A stretch of 5,509 nucleotides of DNA, taken from Gammaproteobacteria bacterium (GTDB lineage: Bacteria > Pseudomonadota > Gammaproteobacteria > Pseudomonadales > Azotimanducaceae_A). The notes beneath the pieces are model-generated. The model did not search any database, was not told where the DNA came from, and was given only the letters and a program-made list of their open reading frames with translations. The stretch spans positions 1 to 5,509 of the forward strand of contig JAPOON010000872.1 of assembly GCA_026713405.1 (NCBI GenBank), in the 5' to 3' direction. Shown here piece after piece: positions 1 through 5,509 of the stretch (within the stretch, counting starts at the first letter, position 1; each line of letters starts with the position of its first letter). A program made the position numbers and the translations under genes.

Positions 1-2
1 AA

Positions 3-1787
3 ACCTCTTTTCAGCAATTTCACTTGGGCGACCTTGCCCTTTCCTGGGGCGACACGCCCGCAAACGACAGACCGTCCGCTGCAAGCGCGCTGCGGGGAGC
101 GCGCGGAGCGGTCGAGGCGTCGCATGGCTTTGCCACGTCCTCACCGGACGAACCCGTGGCTGTGGCCGCACATTCTTCGCTCTGGTGGCGCTGGACCGCG
201 CCAGCTACTGGTTGGTTCCGGTTTCGTGTCGAGAAACGCGAATCGCTCGGGGACTACGGGCAAAGCCTGCTGGCCATTTACAGAAACGGCGCCGACGGCG
301 AGCCGGAGTTCATTCGCTCCACTGACCATTCCTATGTGCTGAACGGTGAACCGGAAACGGCACTGCGCGCCGTCCGGGGAGCCCGCTATCTCATTCAGGT
401 CGCACCCAGGGCAGGACAGGATGCCCACACAATCCGGTTCACTTGGGAACCCGCAGAGCCCCCGGGGTGGCTGAGGTACCGGGGACGCATTACAGACGGC
501 GAGCCGTTGCCCACCGGTGACTTGCTCAGCATCGAAGAACCACGCAGTCTGGCCATTGACGGGGCCGGGCAGCGGCTATTCGTGAACGACCGGAACAAGC
601 TGATCGTCCTTGCCCGCGATGCCGACACGGGATCGCTCTCGCCGATGCGCACCATCCCCTACCGCGATGCGGAGGGCAACGAGGTGACCCGACTCGCCAA
701 CGCAACCTTGCATTGGGACGACCGGCAAGGGTTGCTCTATGGGATTAATACCGGTTACGACACAACCCTGTTTCGATTGAACGACCCGGCTCAGGGTTTT
801 GTCGAGCCGTGCGACAACCCTGCCACGCACGACTTCAGGACGGATATCAATCAGGTGATCACCGTTGGGCGTTTCATGTACCTGATCGGCCATGGTGGTG
901 TGCTGGTGTATCGCCTGGACGGCGAGTGCGACTCCACGCTCGTCCAGATTCTGACCGACGAACCCCTGGACCATGCGGCCGCGGCACAGGCCGCCGGCGT
1001 CGACAGGTTGCGGCACGCGGCGCTCGGAGTGGCGGACGAATACCTCTATATTGTCGGTTGGGACGCGTTGCTGACCCTCGCGCGAAACCCGGAAACCGGC
1101 AAGCTGACGTTCACGTCCGCCACTGATCTCGATGCGGCGAGCAGCGACGGATCCCGAGTCGAGTTGCCCCGCTCTCCAACGTCGATCGCCACAGACGCGT
1201 CAGGTTCGGTTCTGTTCCTGTTCGGCAATTCGTCGCCGGAGGTCGCTGCATTCGATCTGCGCGCCGATCCGGGATCCCCTGCCCTGGCCGCACAGATCTC
1301 TGAGTTCTACATCCAATCCGGGATACTCCGCACCCACGTCATCTGGCCGCCATTCGACGGAATCTGCAGTGCGTTTTCGAGCATCGCCGAAGCGGTTACC
1401 GCGATCTGCCACGACGCGGCATACAACGTGACCTGGGATGCTGACAACATGGTGTTCCAAGTGTCGGACTACATCAGCACACAGGTGCCCGACCGTTTCG
1501 GTAACGACCTCCCTGGCTTTGGATATCCACGTGGGATCGTGCAAAGTCCGGACGGGGCGCATCTCTTCGCGCTTACGCGGACTTTCGATGGCGTCGCTTC
1601 GATTGTGGCGATCGAGCACTCGACAGCTGCCGCGGACGAAACGGCCGTGGAAGTGCCGGATTCGAACCTGCGAGCCGCCATCAACCAGGCGCTCGGCAAG
1701 GCCGTCGCGGAACCTATTGCCGACGTCGATTTGGCGGGTCTTGCCCGGCTGGACGCGGCGCGGCGCGGCGCGGAATCGTCGACCTGA
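3..1787 (+). CDS. Large secreted/surface repeat protein, N-terminal part: PPC-like modules plus beta-propeller (5' partial, frameshifted at 3' end)
   Basis: The frame is open to the left edge with no stop, so the true start and any signal peptide lie outside. The TTG at 24 falls in the last strand of a preceding PPC-like module (LGDLALSWG) and is not a start. A second PPC-like beta-sandwich runs from about 51 to 449, with the typical core SSLWWRWTAPATGWFRFRV, then LLAIYRNG, then YLIQVAP. From about 540 to 1625 there are seven weak repeats of a beta-propeller type, such as PRSLAIDGAGQRLFVNDRN, PTSIATDASGSVLFLFG and PRGIVQSPDGAHLFALTR. They resemble lactonase-like or NHL-like blades. Cysteines near 1370 and 1405 could pair, which would fit export. 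From 1647 an LRR N-cap begins (VEVPDSNLRAAINQALGKA), but the frame ends in AESST and a TGA right after a CGCGG repeat. I infer an extracellular binding or adhesion role; no catalytic residues are recognised. Confidence 0.85.
   Translation, partial: TSFQQFHLGDLALSWGDTPANDRPSAASALRGARGAVEASHGFATSSPDEPVAVAAHSSLWWRWTAPATGWFRFRVEKRESLGDYGQSLLAIYRNGADGEPEFIRSTDHSYVLNGEPETALRAVRGARYLIQVAPRAGQDAHTIRFTWEPAEPPGWLRYRGRITDGEPLPTGDLLSIEEPRSLAIDGAGQRLFVNDRNKLIVLARDADTGSLSPMRTIPYRDAEGNEVTRLANATLHWDDRQGLLYGINTGYDTTLFRLNDPAQGFVEPCDNPATHDFRTDINQVITVGRFMYLIGHGGVLVYRLDGECDSTLVQILTDEPLDHAAAAQAAGVDRLRHAALGVADEYLYIVGWDALLTLARNPETGKLTFTSATDLDAASSDGSRVELPRSPTSIATDASGSVLFLFGNSSPEVAAFDLRADPGSPALAAQISEFYIQSGILRTHVIWPPFDGICSAFSSIAEAVTAICHDAAYNVTWDADNMVFQVSDYISTQVPDRFGNDLPGFGYPRGIVQSPDGAHLFALTRTFDGVASIVAIEHSTAAADETAVEVPDSNLRAAINQALGKAVAEPIADVDLAGLARLDAARRGAESST
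1754..1773 (+). repeat. Pentanucleotide tandem repeat (CGCGG)4 causing a frameshift
   Basis: Four perfect, uninterrupted copies of CGCGG lie inside the coding sequence, between the LRR N-cap and the first LRR. With four copies, translation stops at TGA 1785-1787. With three copies the reading becomes LARLDAARRGIVDLTGLE, which keeps the spacing seen in this LRR cap family (L-D-A, three residues, G-I-x-D-L-T-G-L-E). With five copies the frame would stop at TGA 1909-1911. Because the unit is 5 bases, gain or loss of one copy always changes frame. The repeat and the frame arithmetic are seen directly; slippage as the cause is inferred. Confidence 0.9.
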
Positions 1788-3868
1788 CCGGACTGGAATC
1801 GGCCTACGGCCTGGTCGAGCTGAACCTGTGGGGCAACGGGATCGCCGACCTGTCGCCGCTATACGGGCTGGTGACGCTGGAAAGACTCGATCTGGGCGCC
1901 AATCGCATTGACGATCCGACACCTTTGGCGGCACTGGACAAACTGACCTGGCTAAATCTCGGCGGCAACCGGATTTCCGACATCTCAGCGCTGGACGGAC
2001 TCGCCTCCCTGGAGTACCTGGGCCTGCACGGCAACCGAATCACCGACCTCGTGGCAATAAGCCTGACCGGATTGAATGAACTTTCGCTCTGGGGCAACGA
2101 AATTCGCGATGTTTCGGCACTGGCTGGCCTGACGACGCTGACCCGGCTGGATTTGGCCCGAAACCGGATCGAGAATCTGGAGCCGCTGTCCGGTCTCGCG
2201 GCATTGTCCTGGCTCGACCTCAGCGACAACGACGTGACCGATGTGTCGGCGCTTGCCGGCCTGACCGAACTGCGGGAGTTGCGTCTGGCCGGCAACCGAA
2301 TAGCGGATGTCTCACCGTTATTGGAAAACGACGGGCTTCGCACGGGCGCGCAAATCGATCTGCGCGGCAACCCTGTGGAGCGCGCGTCAATGGATGCGGT
2401 CGCGGCGCGGGGCGTCAGCATCCGGCAGGGTGCGCATCACGTCCCCGCTGCCGACTATCTGCCCACCAGGCTGGACCCCGCACGGCAGGGATTCGTGCGC
2501 ATCGTCAATCGGTCGTCACGCTCTGGAGAGGTTCGCATCCTGCCCATCGACGAGAGTGGCGCAAAGGCGGGCCACTTGTGGCTCTTCCTTGGCGCAGGCG
2601 AAACCGCTCATTTCAATTCCGATGACCTGGAGACAGGCAATCCCGGCAAAGGTCTCAGCGGGCGGGCGGGCCCTGGACAGGGGAGCTGGCGCCTGATCCT
2701 GGAGAGCGGTTTACCGATTGAGATGTTTACCTACGTTCGAACGGCCGACGGATTCCTTACCGCTATGCACGACGTCGTACCGGCACGTAACGCTCGGCTC
2801 CAGGTCGCAATTTTCAACCCGGGCAGCAATCTGGAACAGGAGAGTTTTCTGCGGCTGATCAACACAGGAGCAACTTCTTCGGACGTGGTTGTACGCGGGA
2901 TCGATGACCGCAGCCAAGTGAGCAAGGGCACCGTGCGCTTGACGTTGGCCGCCGGTGCGTCGCGCTCGGTTACCGCCGCGCAGCTCGAGTCTAGCGACTC
3001 CCAAATCGAGGGAGCCTTAGGCGACGGGACGGGCAAGTGGCGCCTGGAAGTCGAAGCGGACAGTAACGTACGCGTCATGAATCTGCTGAGAAGTCCCACT
3101 GGCCATCTGTCGAACCTGTCGACGATTCCACCGGAACTGCCCGGAGCTGGCGCCACGGTGCACCACGTGCCTCTGTTTCCTTCCACCTCCGACCCGCTGG
3201 GCAGGCAGGGCTTCGTGCGGGTGATCAACAAGGAACGGCGTTCGGGAGAAGTGCGCATCGATGCCTACGACGATTCGGGGATGGCTCAGGGTCCGGTCCG
3301 GCTGTCGATCGATGCCGGTAGGGCGGTGCACTTCAACTCGCAGGATCTGGAATCGGGGAACTCCGGAAAGGGCCTGGCGGGAAGCACCGGTGCCGGTAGC
3401 GGCGACTGGCGCCTGACACTCGCCAGCGACCTGGACATTGACGTACTCGCCTACGTACGCACGCACGGGGGATTTCTTGCGTCCATGCACGACCATGCGC
3501 CATTCCTCGGCGATCGATATCGGGTGGCATTGTTAAACCCCGCGAGCAACTACCGGCAGGCGAGTCTGCTGCGCCTGGTAAACCCGGGAGACGATTCGGC
3601 CCGTATCGCCATTGCGGGTACCGACGACTCGGGCCGGGTCCGAGGCAGCGTGTCCCTGACGCTGGGAGCGGGCGAATCGCGTTTGCTTACGGCTTCGGAA
3701 CTCGAACGTGGCGTCGATGGCCTTGGGGGCTCGCTAGGCGACGGTCAGGGCAAGTGGCGTCTCGCTGTCGAGTCCGATCAACCCCTATTGGTCATGAGCC
3801 TGCTGGCCAGTCCCACCGGGCACCTTACCAACTTGTCGACGAGCCCGCCGTCCAGCAGCATTGAGTGA
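1775..3868 (+). CDS. Same surface protein, C-terminal part: leucine-rich repeats plus duplicated C-terminal module (no start of its own)
   Basis: This is the +2 frame that continues the protein of the preceding entry once the pentamer tract is corrected. It begins IVDLTGLESAYGLVELNLWG, the usual continuation of the LRR N-cap, and runs without a stop to TGA at 3866-3868. In this frame there is no ATG, GTG or TTG codon between about 1589 and 1871. The first possible start, GTG at 1871, lies in the middle of LRR unit 2 and has no convincing Shine-Dalgarno sequence. Independent translation is therefore unlikely. A gene caller would probably report 1871-3868 (665 codons). The domains are LRR units at 1778-2377, a linker, then two tandem ~240-residue modules at 2435-3160 and 3161-3865. 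The protein ends SPPSSSIE, with no LPXTG or autotransporter-like tail visible. LRR proteins of this type usually bind proteins or glycans outside the cell; the ligand here is unknown. Confidence 0.85.
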   Translation: MVDLTGLESAYGLVELNLWGNGIADLSPLYGLVTLERLDLGANRIDDPTPLAALDKLTWLNLGGNRISDISALDGLASLEYLGLHGNRITDLVAISLTGLNELSLWGNEIRDVSALAGLTTLTRLDLARNRIENLEPLSGLAALSWLDLSDNDVTDVSALAGLTELRELRLAGNRIADVSPLLENDGLRTGAQIDLRGNPVERASMDAVAARGVSIRQGAHHVPAADYLPTRLDPARQGFVRIVNRSSRSGEVRILPIDESGAKAGHLWLFLGAGETAHFNSDDLETGNPGKGLSGRAGPGQGSWRLILESGLPIEMFTYVRTADGFLTAMHDVVPARNARLQVAIFNPGSNLEQESFLRLINTGATSSDVVVRGIDDRSQVSKGTVRLTLAAGASRSVTAAQLESSDSQIEGALGDGTGKWRLEVEADSNVRVMNLLRSPTGHLSNLSTIPPELPGAGATVHHVPLFPSTSDPLGRQGFVRVINKERRSGEVRIDAYDDSGMAQGPVRLSIDAGRAVHFNSQDLESGNSGKGLAGSTGAGSGDWRLTLASDLDIDVLAYVRTHGGFLASMHDHAPFLGDRYRVALLNPASNYRQASLLRLVNPGDDSARIAIAGTDDSGRVRGSVSLTLGAGESRLLTASELERGVDGLGGSLGDGQGKWRLAVESDQPLLVMSLLASPTGHLTNLSTSPPSSSIE
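1778..2377 (+). repeat. Leucine-rich repeat solenoid: eight 21-22-residue units plus a capping unit
   Basis: The protein period is 22 residues (66 bases), with consensus xDxSxLxGLxxLxxLxLxxNxI, like internalin and SDS22-type LRRs. Units start at 1778, 1844, 1910, 1976, 2042, 2105, 2171 and 2237. A longer 25-residue final unit at 2303-2377 ends IDLRGNPV, typical of the last LRR before a cap. Clear examples are ADLSPLYGLVTLERLDLG (unit 2) and RDVSALAGLTTLTRLDLA (unit 6). Unit 5 (2042-2104) has 21 residues, lacking one position in the L-x-G-L stretch. The DNA copies have diverged, so the array is conserved as protein rather than as recent DNA duplication. Confidence 0.93.
2435..3160 (+). repeat. 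C-terminal tandem module, copy A (two related halves)
   Basis: This module of about 242 residues opens with HHVPAADY and a QGFVRIVN strand. Landmarks of the first half are HFNSDDLETGN, GPGQGSWRLILES, and YVRTADGFLTAMHD (ending near 2773). The second half starts near 2783 with FNPGSN, then LRLINTG, GDGTGKWRLEVEAD and SPTGHLSNLST. Both halves share a pattern of strand, DD-S-G turn, L-x-AG, LE, then G-x-G-x-WRL, so the module looks like an internal duplication. I recall similar C-terminal modules in large secreted proteins of marine gammaproteobacteria, but I know no assigned function. The predicted fold is all-beta by pattern only. Confidence 0.8.
3161..3865 (+). repeat. C-terminal tandem module, copy B (two related halves)
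   Basis: This second copy of the module is about 235 residues and starts HHVPLFPS directly after copy A. By eye roughly half of the positions match copy A. They include QGFVRVIN, SGEVRI, HFNSQDLESGNSGKGL, YVRTHGGFLASMHD, LLNPASN, GDGQGKWRLAVESD and SPTGHLTNLST. The half-module boundary is near 3500. The differences are spread evenly, with conserved motif blocks in both copies. This suggests an old duplication kept by selection, not a recent recombination product. The gene ends just after this copy. Confidence 0.8.
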
Positions 3869-4069
3869 CACGACCAATGCGCCGGTGCCGCCATTGAAGG
3901 CGCGGGTGCCTGCCACCATGAGGGAAAGACCTTGCACGGCGACGAGCGTCGTCCGGTCGAGTTGGTATTTCCCCGCGCACGCAGGACATCCGCAATTGAC
4001 GCGAGGGCCAGGCAGGCAAAGGCCCGATCCAGTCGAAGTCAGTGGACGCAAAGCCCCCCGTATCGGCCC
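3869..4069. other. Convergent intergenic region, no gene supported
   Basis: These 201 bases separate two genes that point at each other. I see no tRNA and no clear coding sequence. The only structures are weak: a 5-bp hairpin at 3941-3953 (GACGA / TCGTC, 3-base loop) and a 5-bp stem at 4005-4009 with 4021-4025 (GGGCC / GGCCC, 11-base loop). Neither is followed by a T-run on either strand, so neither is called a terminator. Confidence 0.6.
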
Positions 4070-4843
4070 CTACCCGGAATCGGATTCCTGGGTTACACCG
4101 CCAAGCAGGTTCTGCAGCCCCTCCATCATGGAGATCGGCAGCGGGAACACTATGGTGGAACTCTTCTCCCCGGCGATTTCCGTGAGCGTCTGCAGGTAGC
4201 GGAGCTGCATGGCGCCGCTCTCGGCGCTGAGTTCCTTCGCCGCCTCCACCAGTTTCTCCGCCGCCTGCTGTTCACCTGCGGCGTGGATTACCTTGGCGCG
4301 CCGCTCGCGCTCGGCTTCCGCCTGCTTGGCGATGGCGCGGATCATGCTCTCGTCGATGTCGACGTGCTTGATCTCGACGTTCGACACCTTGATGCCCCAC
4401 TGGTCGGTGGCCTGGTCGAGGATGCCCTGGATGTCCCGGTTGAGCCGCTCCCGTTCCGCGAGCAGTTCGTCGAGTTCGTGCTGGCCGAGCACCGAGCGCA
4501 ACGTGGTCTGGGCGAGCTGGCCGGTGGCCTCGATGTACTGTTCCACGTTGATGATCGCGCGCTGGGAGTCCACCACCCGGAAGTACAGCACCGCGTTCAC
4601 CTTCACCGATACGTTGTCGCGGGTGATGAGGTCCTGGGTGGGGATGTCGAGCACGATGGTGCGCAGGTCTACCCGCACCATCTGCTGGATGATGGGAATG
4701 ATGATGATCAGGCCCGGCCCCTTGATCTTGTAGAAGCGCCCGAGCATGAACACCACGCCGCGCTCGTACTCCCTCAGGATGCGGAACGCGCTCGCCAGGA
4801 TGGCGATGATTACGACCAGAACGATGCTAGTGAAGATTTCCAT
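4070..4843 (-). CDS. Slipin (stomatin-like SPFH/band 7 membrane protein)
   Basis: This complete 257-residue protein is of usual length for bacterial and archaeal slipins. Residues 1-20 are a hydrophobic membrane anchor. Residues 21-175 form the SPFH domain, with [45 protein letters not shown], and the stomatin hallmark [19 protein letters not shown]. Residues 171-215 are Ala/Glu/Lys-rich and likely a coiled coil used for oligomerisation. Residues 228-248 are a C-terminal hydrophobic stretch ([15 protein letters not shown]). In the archaeal homologue pair PH1510/PH1511, the NfeD protease domain cuts the stomatin in such a region. Slipins assemble into membrane microdomain scaffolds. The ATG at 4843 is supported by an AGGA 6 bases upstream and by its position 2 bases after the nfeD-type stop. 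The alternative QmcA/HflK-type assignment is less likely given the NfeD partner and the length. Confidence 0.95.
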   Translation of the reverse strand: MEIFTSIVLVVIIAILASAFRILREYERGVVFMLGRFYKIKGPGLIIIIPIIQQMVRVDLRTIVLDIPTQDLITRDNVSVKVNAVLYFRVVDSQRAIINVEQYIEATGQLAQTTLRSVLGQHELDELLAERERLNRDIQGILDQATDQWGIKVSNVEIKHVDIDESMIRAIAKQAEAERERRAKVIHAAGEQQAAEKLVEAAKELSAESGAMQLRYLQTLTEIAGEKSSTIVFPLPISMMEGLQNLLGGVTQESDSG

Positions 4844-4845
4844 GT

Positions 4846-5509
4846 CTATTCCTTTTGTTCCTCCTCGGGTTCCACTGCAAGCAGCAGCCCGTCCACCCCG
4901 GTGATTCTCACCTTTGAATCCTTTGCGAGCGGCGCTGTGCTGCTGGCCTGCCAGATCTCGCCGAACGCGCGTACGGGGCCACGTTCGTCGAAGTCTTCCA
5001 GCACCAGGGCGCTGCCGCCCACCATTCCCTCGACGCCCGATACGACCCTTGCCCGGCGCGCCCGCACCGCGGCGCCGACGATGAAGAACGCAACGCCCCC
5101 GGTGGCCGCGGCGAACCCGGCGATGATGGCGATGGGCAACTGGTAGCCGGGCAGGTCGCTGTCTACCAGGATGATGGAGCCGATCACGAAGGCGATTACC
5201 CCGCCGACGCCGAGCACCCCGTAGGTTGGGGTCATCACCTCCAGTATCAGCATGCCGATGCCGACGGCGATGAGCGCCAGGCCCGCGTAGTTGACCGGCA
5301 GCATCTGCAGGCCGTAGGCGCCGAGCAGCAGGCAGATGATGCCGGTAACCGCCGGGAAGAAGGTGCCCGGGTTGTAGAACTCCAGCATCAGCAGGTAGAC
5401 GCCGATGATCAGAAGACCGTAGGCGATCGACGGGTCGGTGATAACCGAGAGCAGTTCGTGGCGCCAGTCGGTCTCGACCATCACCAGTTCGGCCTCGGCC
5501 GTGGCCAGG
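4846..5509 (-). CDS. Long-form NfeD membrane protein, C-terminal part (5' end beyond the window)
   Basis: The frame is open through the right edge ([17 protein letters not shown]), so GTG 5484 is an internal codon and not the start. The visible part has five predicted membrane segments. Numbering from GTG 5484 as residue 1, they lie at about 20-38, 42-61, 66-84, 88-107 and 115-139. The motifs [30 protein letters not shown] and [16 protein letters not shown] are typical of the family. Residues 146-205 form the soluble OB-fold NfeDC domain ([28 protein letters not shown]). The tract before the first membrane segment ([17 protein letters not shown]) matches long NfeD proteins, which carry an N-terminal ClpP-like serine protease domain. 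That domain should lie just outside and cannot be checked here. The protein is inferred to act with the downstream slipin in membrane quality control or microdomain organisation. Confidence 0.93.
   Translation of the reverse strand, partial: LATAEAELVMVETDWRHELLSVITDPSIAYGLLIIGVYLLMLEFYNPGTFFPAVTGIICLLLGAYGLQMLPVNYAGLALIAVGIGMLILEVMTPTYGVLGVGGVIAFVIGSIILVDSDLPGYQLPIAIIAGFAAATGGVAFFIVGAAVRARRARVVSGVEGMVGGSALVLEDFDERGPVRAFGEIWQASSTAPLAKDSKVRITGVDGLLLAVEPEEEQKE
4850..4853 (-). promoter_or_regulatory. Shine-Dalgarno (AGGA) of the slipin gene, inside the end of the NfeD gene
   Basis: AGGA lies 6 bases before the slipin ATG and is made by the last sense codons of the NfeD gene (AAG GAA, then TAG). 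This placement indicates translational coupling of the two genes in one mRNA. Confidence 0.75.

Noticed and set aside
24..26. TTG as the start of the first gene
   Set aside because: The frame is open to the window edge, and the TTG lies in the final strand of a preceding PPC-like module (LGDLALSWG).
1200..1934. 244-codon open frame on the - strand
   Set aside because: It is Arg-rich and antisense to the propeller and LRR coding sequence; no domain is recognisable.
1778..2377. 66-base periodic array as a CRISPR or DNA minisatellite
   Set aside because: The periodicity is in the protein (LRR). The DNA copies are diverged, with no constant repeats and unique spacers.
3941..3953. Hairpin as an intrinsic terminator
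   Set aside because: The stem is only 5 bp and there is no following T-run on either strand.
3785..4051. 88-codon open frame on the - strand over the convergent gap
   Set aside because: It begins with TTG without a good ribosome binding site, and its 3' part is antisense to the conserved end of the C-terminal module. The CGCPACAGKYQLDRTT part gave no family I recognise, so it is not supported as a gene.
3932..5146. 404-codon open frame on the + strand across the slipin and NfeD genes
   Set aside because: It is antisense to two clearly recognised genes, has low-complexity His/Asp/Leu-rich composition, and matches no family I know. It is a by-product of GC-rich codon use.
5482..5484. GTG as the start of the NfeD gene
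   Set aside because: The frame continues to the edge, and the peptide here is the linker that follows the protease domain in long NfeD proteins.

Overview
This is a GC-rich bacterial window holding two convergent transcription units. A huge secreted-type repeat protein sits beside a long-form NfeD/slipin pair. That combination suggests a Gram-negative bacterium, perhaps a marine gammaproteobacterium. The taxonomic guess is inference from protein style only, because there is no rRNA or other marker gene here.

Positions 1-3868 (+ strand) hold one very long surface or secreted protein gene that enters from the left edge already open. In order it encodes the tail of one PPC-like beta-sandwich, a full second PPC-like module, a seven-bladed-looking beta-propeller, a leucine-rich repeat (LRR) solenoid of 22-residue units, and two tandem copies of a ~240-residue C-terminal module. 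Each C-terminal copy is itself made of two related halves. As written, the gene is split in two by a frameshift. At 1754-1773 there are exactly four perfect copies of the pentamer CGCGG, and the frame then stops at 1787. Removing one 5-base unit joins the N-terminal cap of the LRR to its first repeat with the spacing expected for the family. Nothing downstream is decayed. This looks like a recent repeat-length change: a phase-variable switch, a fresh mutation, or a sequence error in a GC-rich tract.

Positions 3869-4069 are a short convergent gap with no gene I can support and no strong intrinsic terminator.

Positions 4070-5509 (- strand) hold a two-gene operon. First comes the C-terminal part of a long-form NfeD membrane protein, cut by the right edge. 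A slipin (stomatin/SPFH family) follows, starting 2 bases after the NfeD stop. The slipin ribosome binding site lies inside the last NfeD codons, so the two are very likely translated together and act as the known NfeD-slipin membrane pair. I see no functional link between this pair and the surface-protein gene.

The strongest candidate for something new is the pentamer tract inside the surface-protein gene. It would act as a length switch, keeping the PPC and propeller part but losing the LRR and C-terminal modules. The duplicated C-terminal module comes second.
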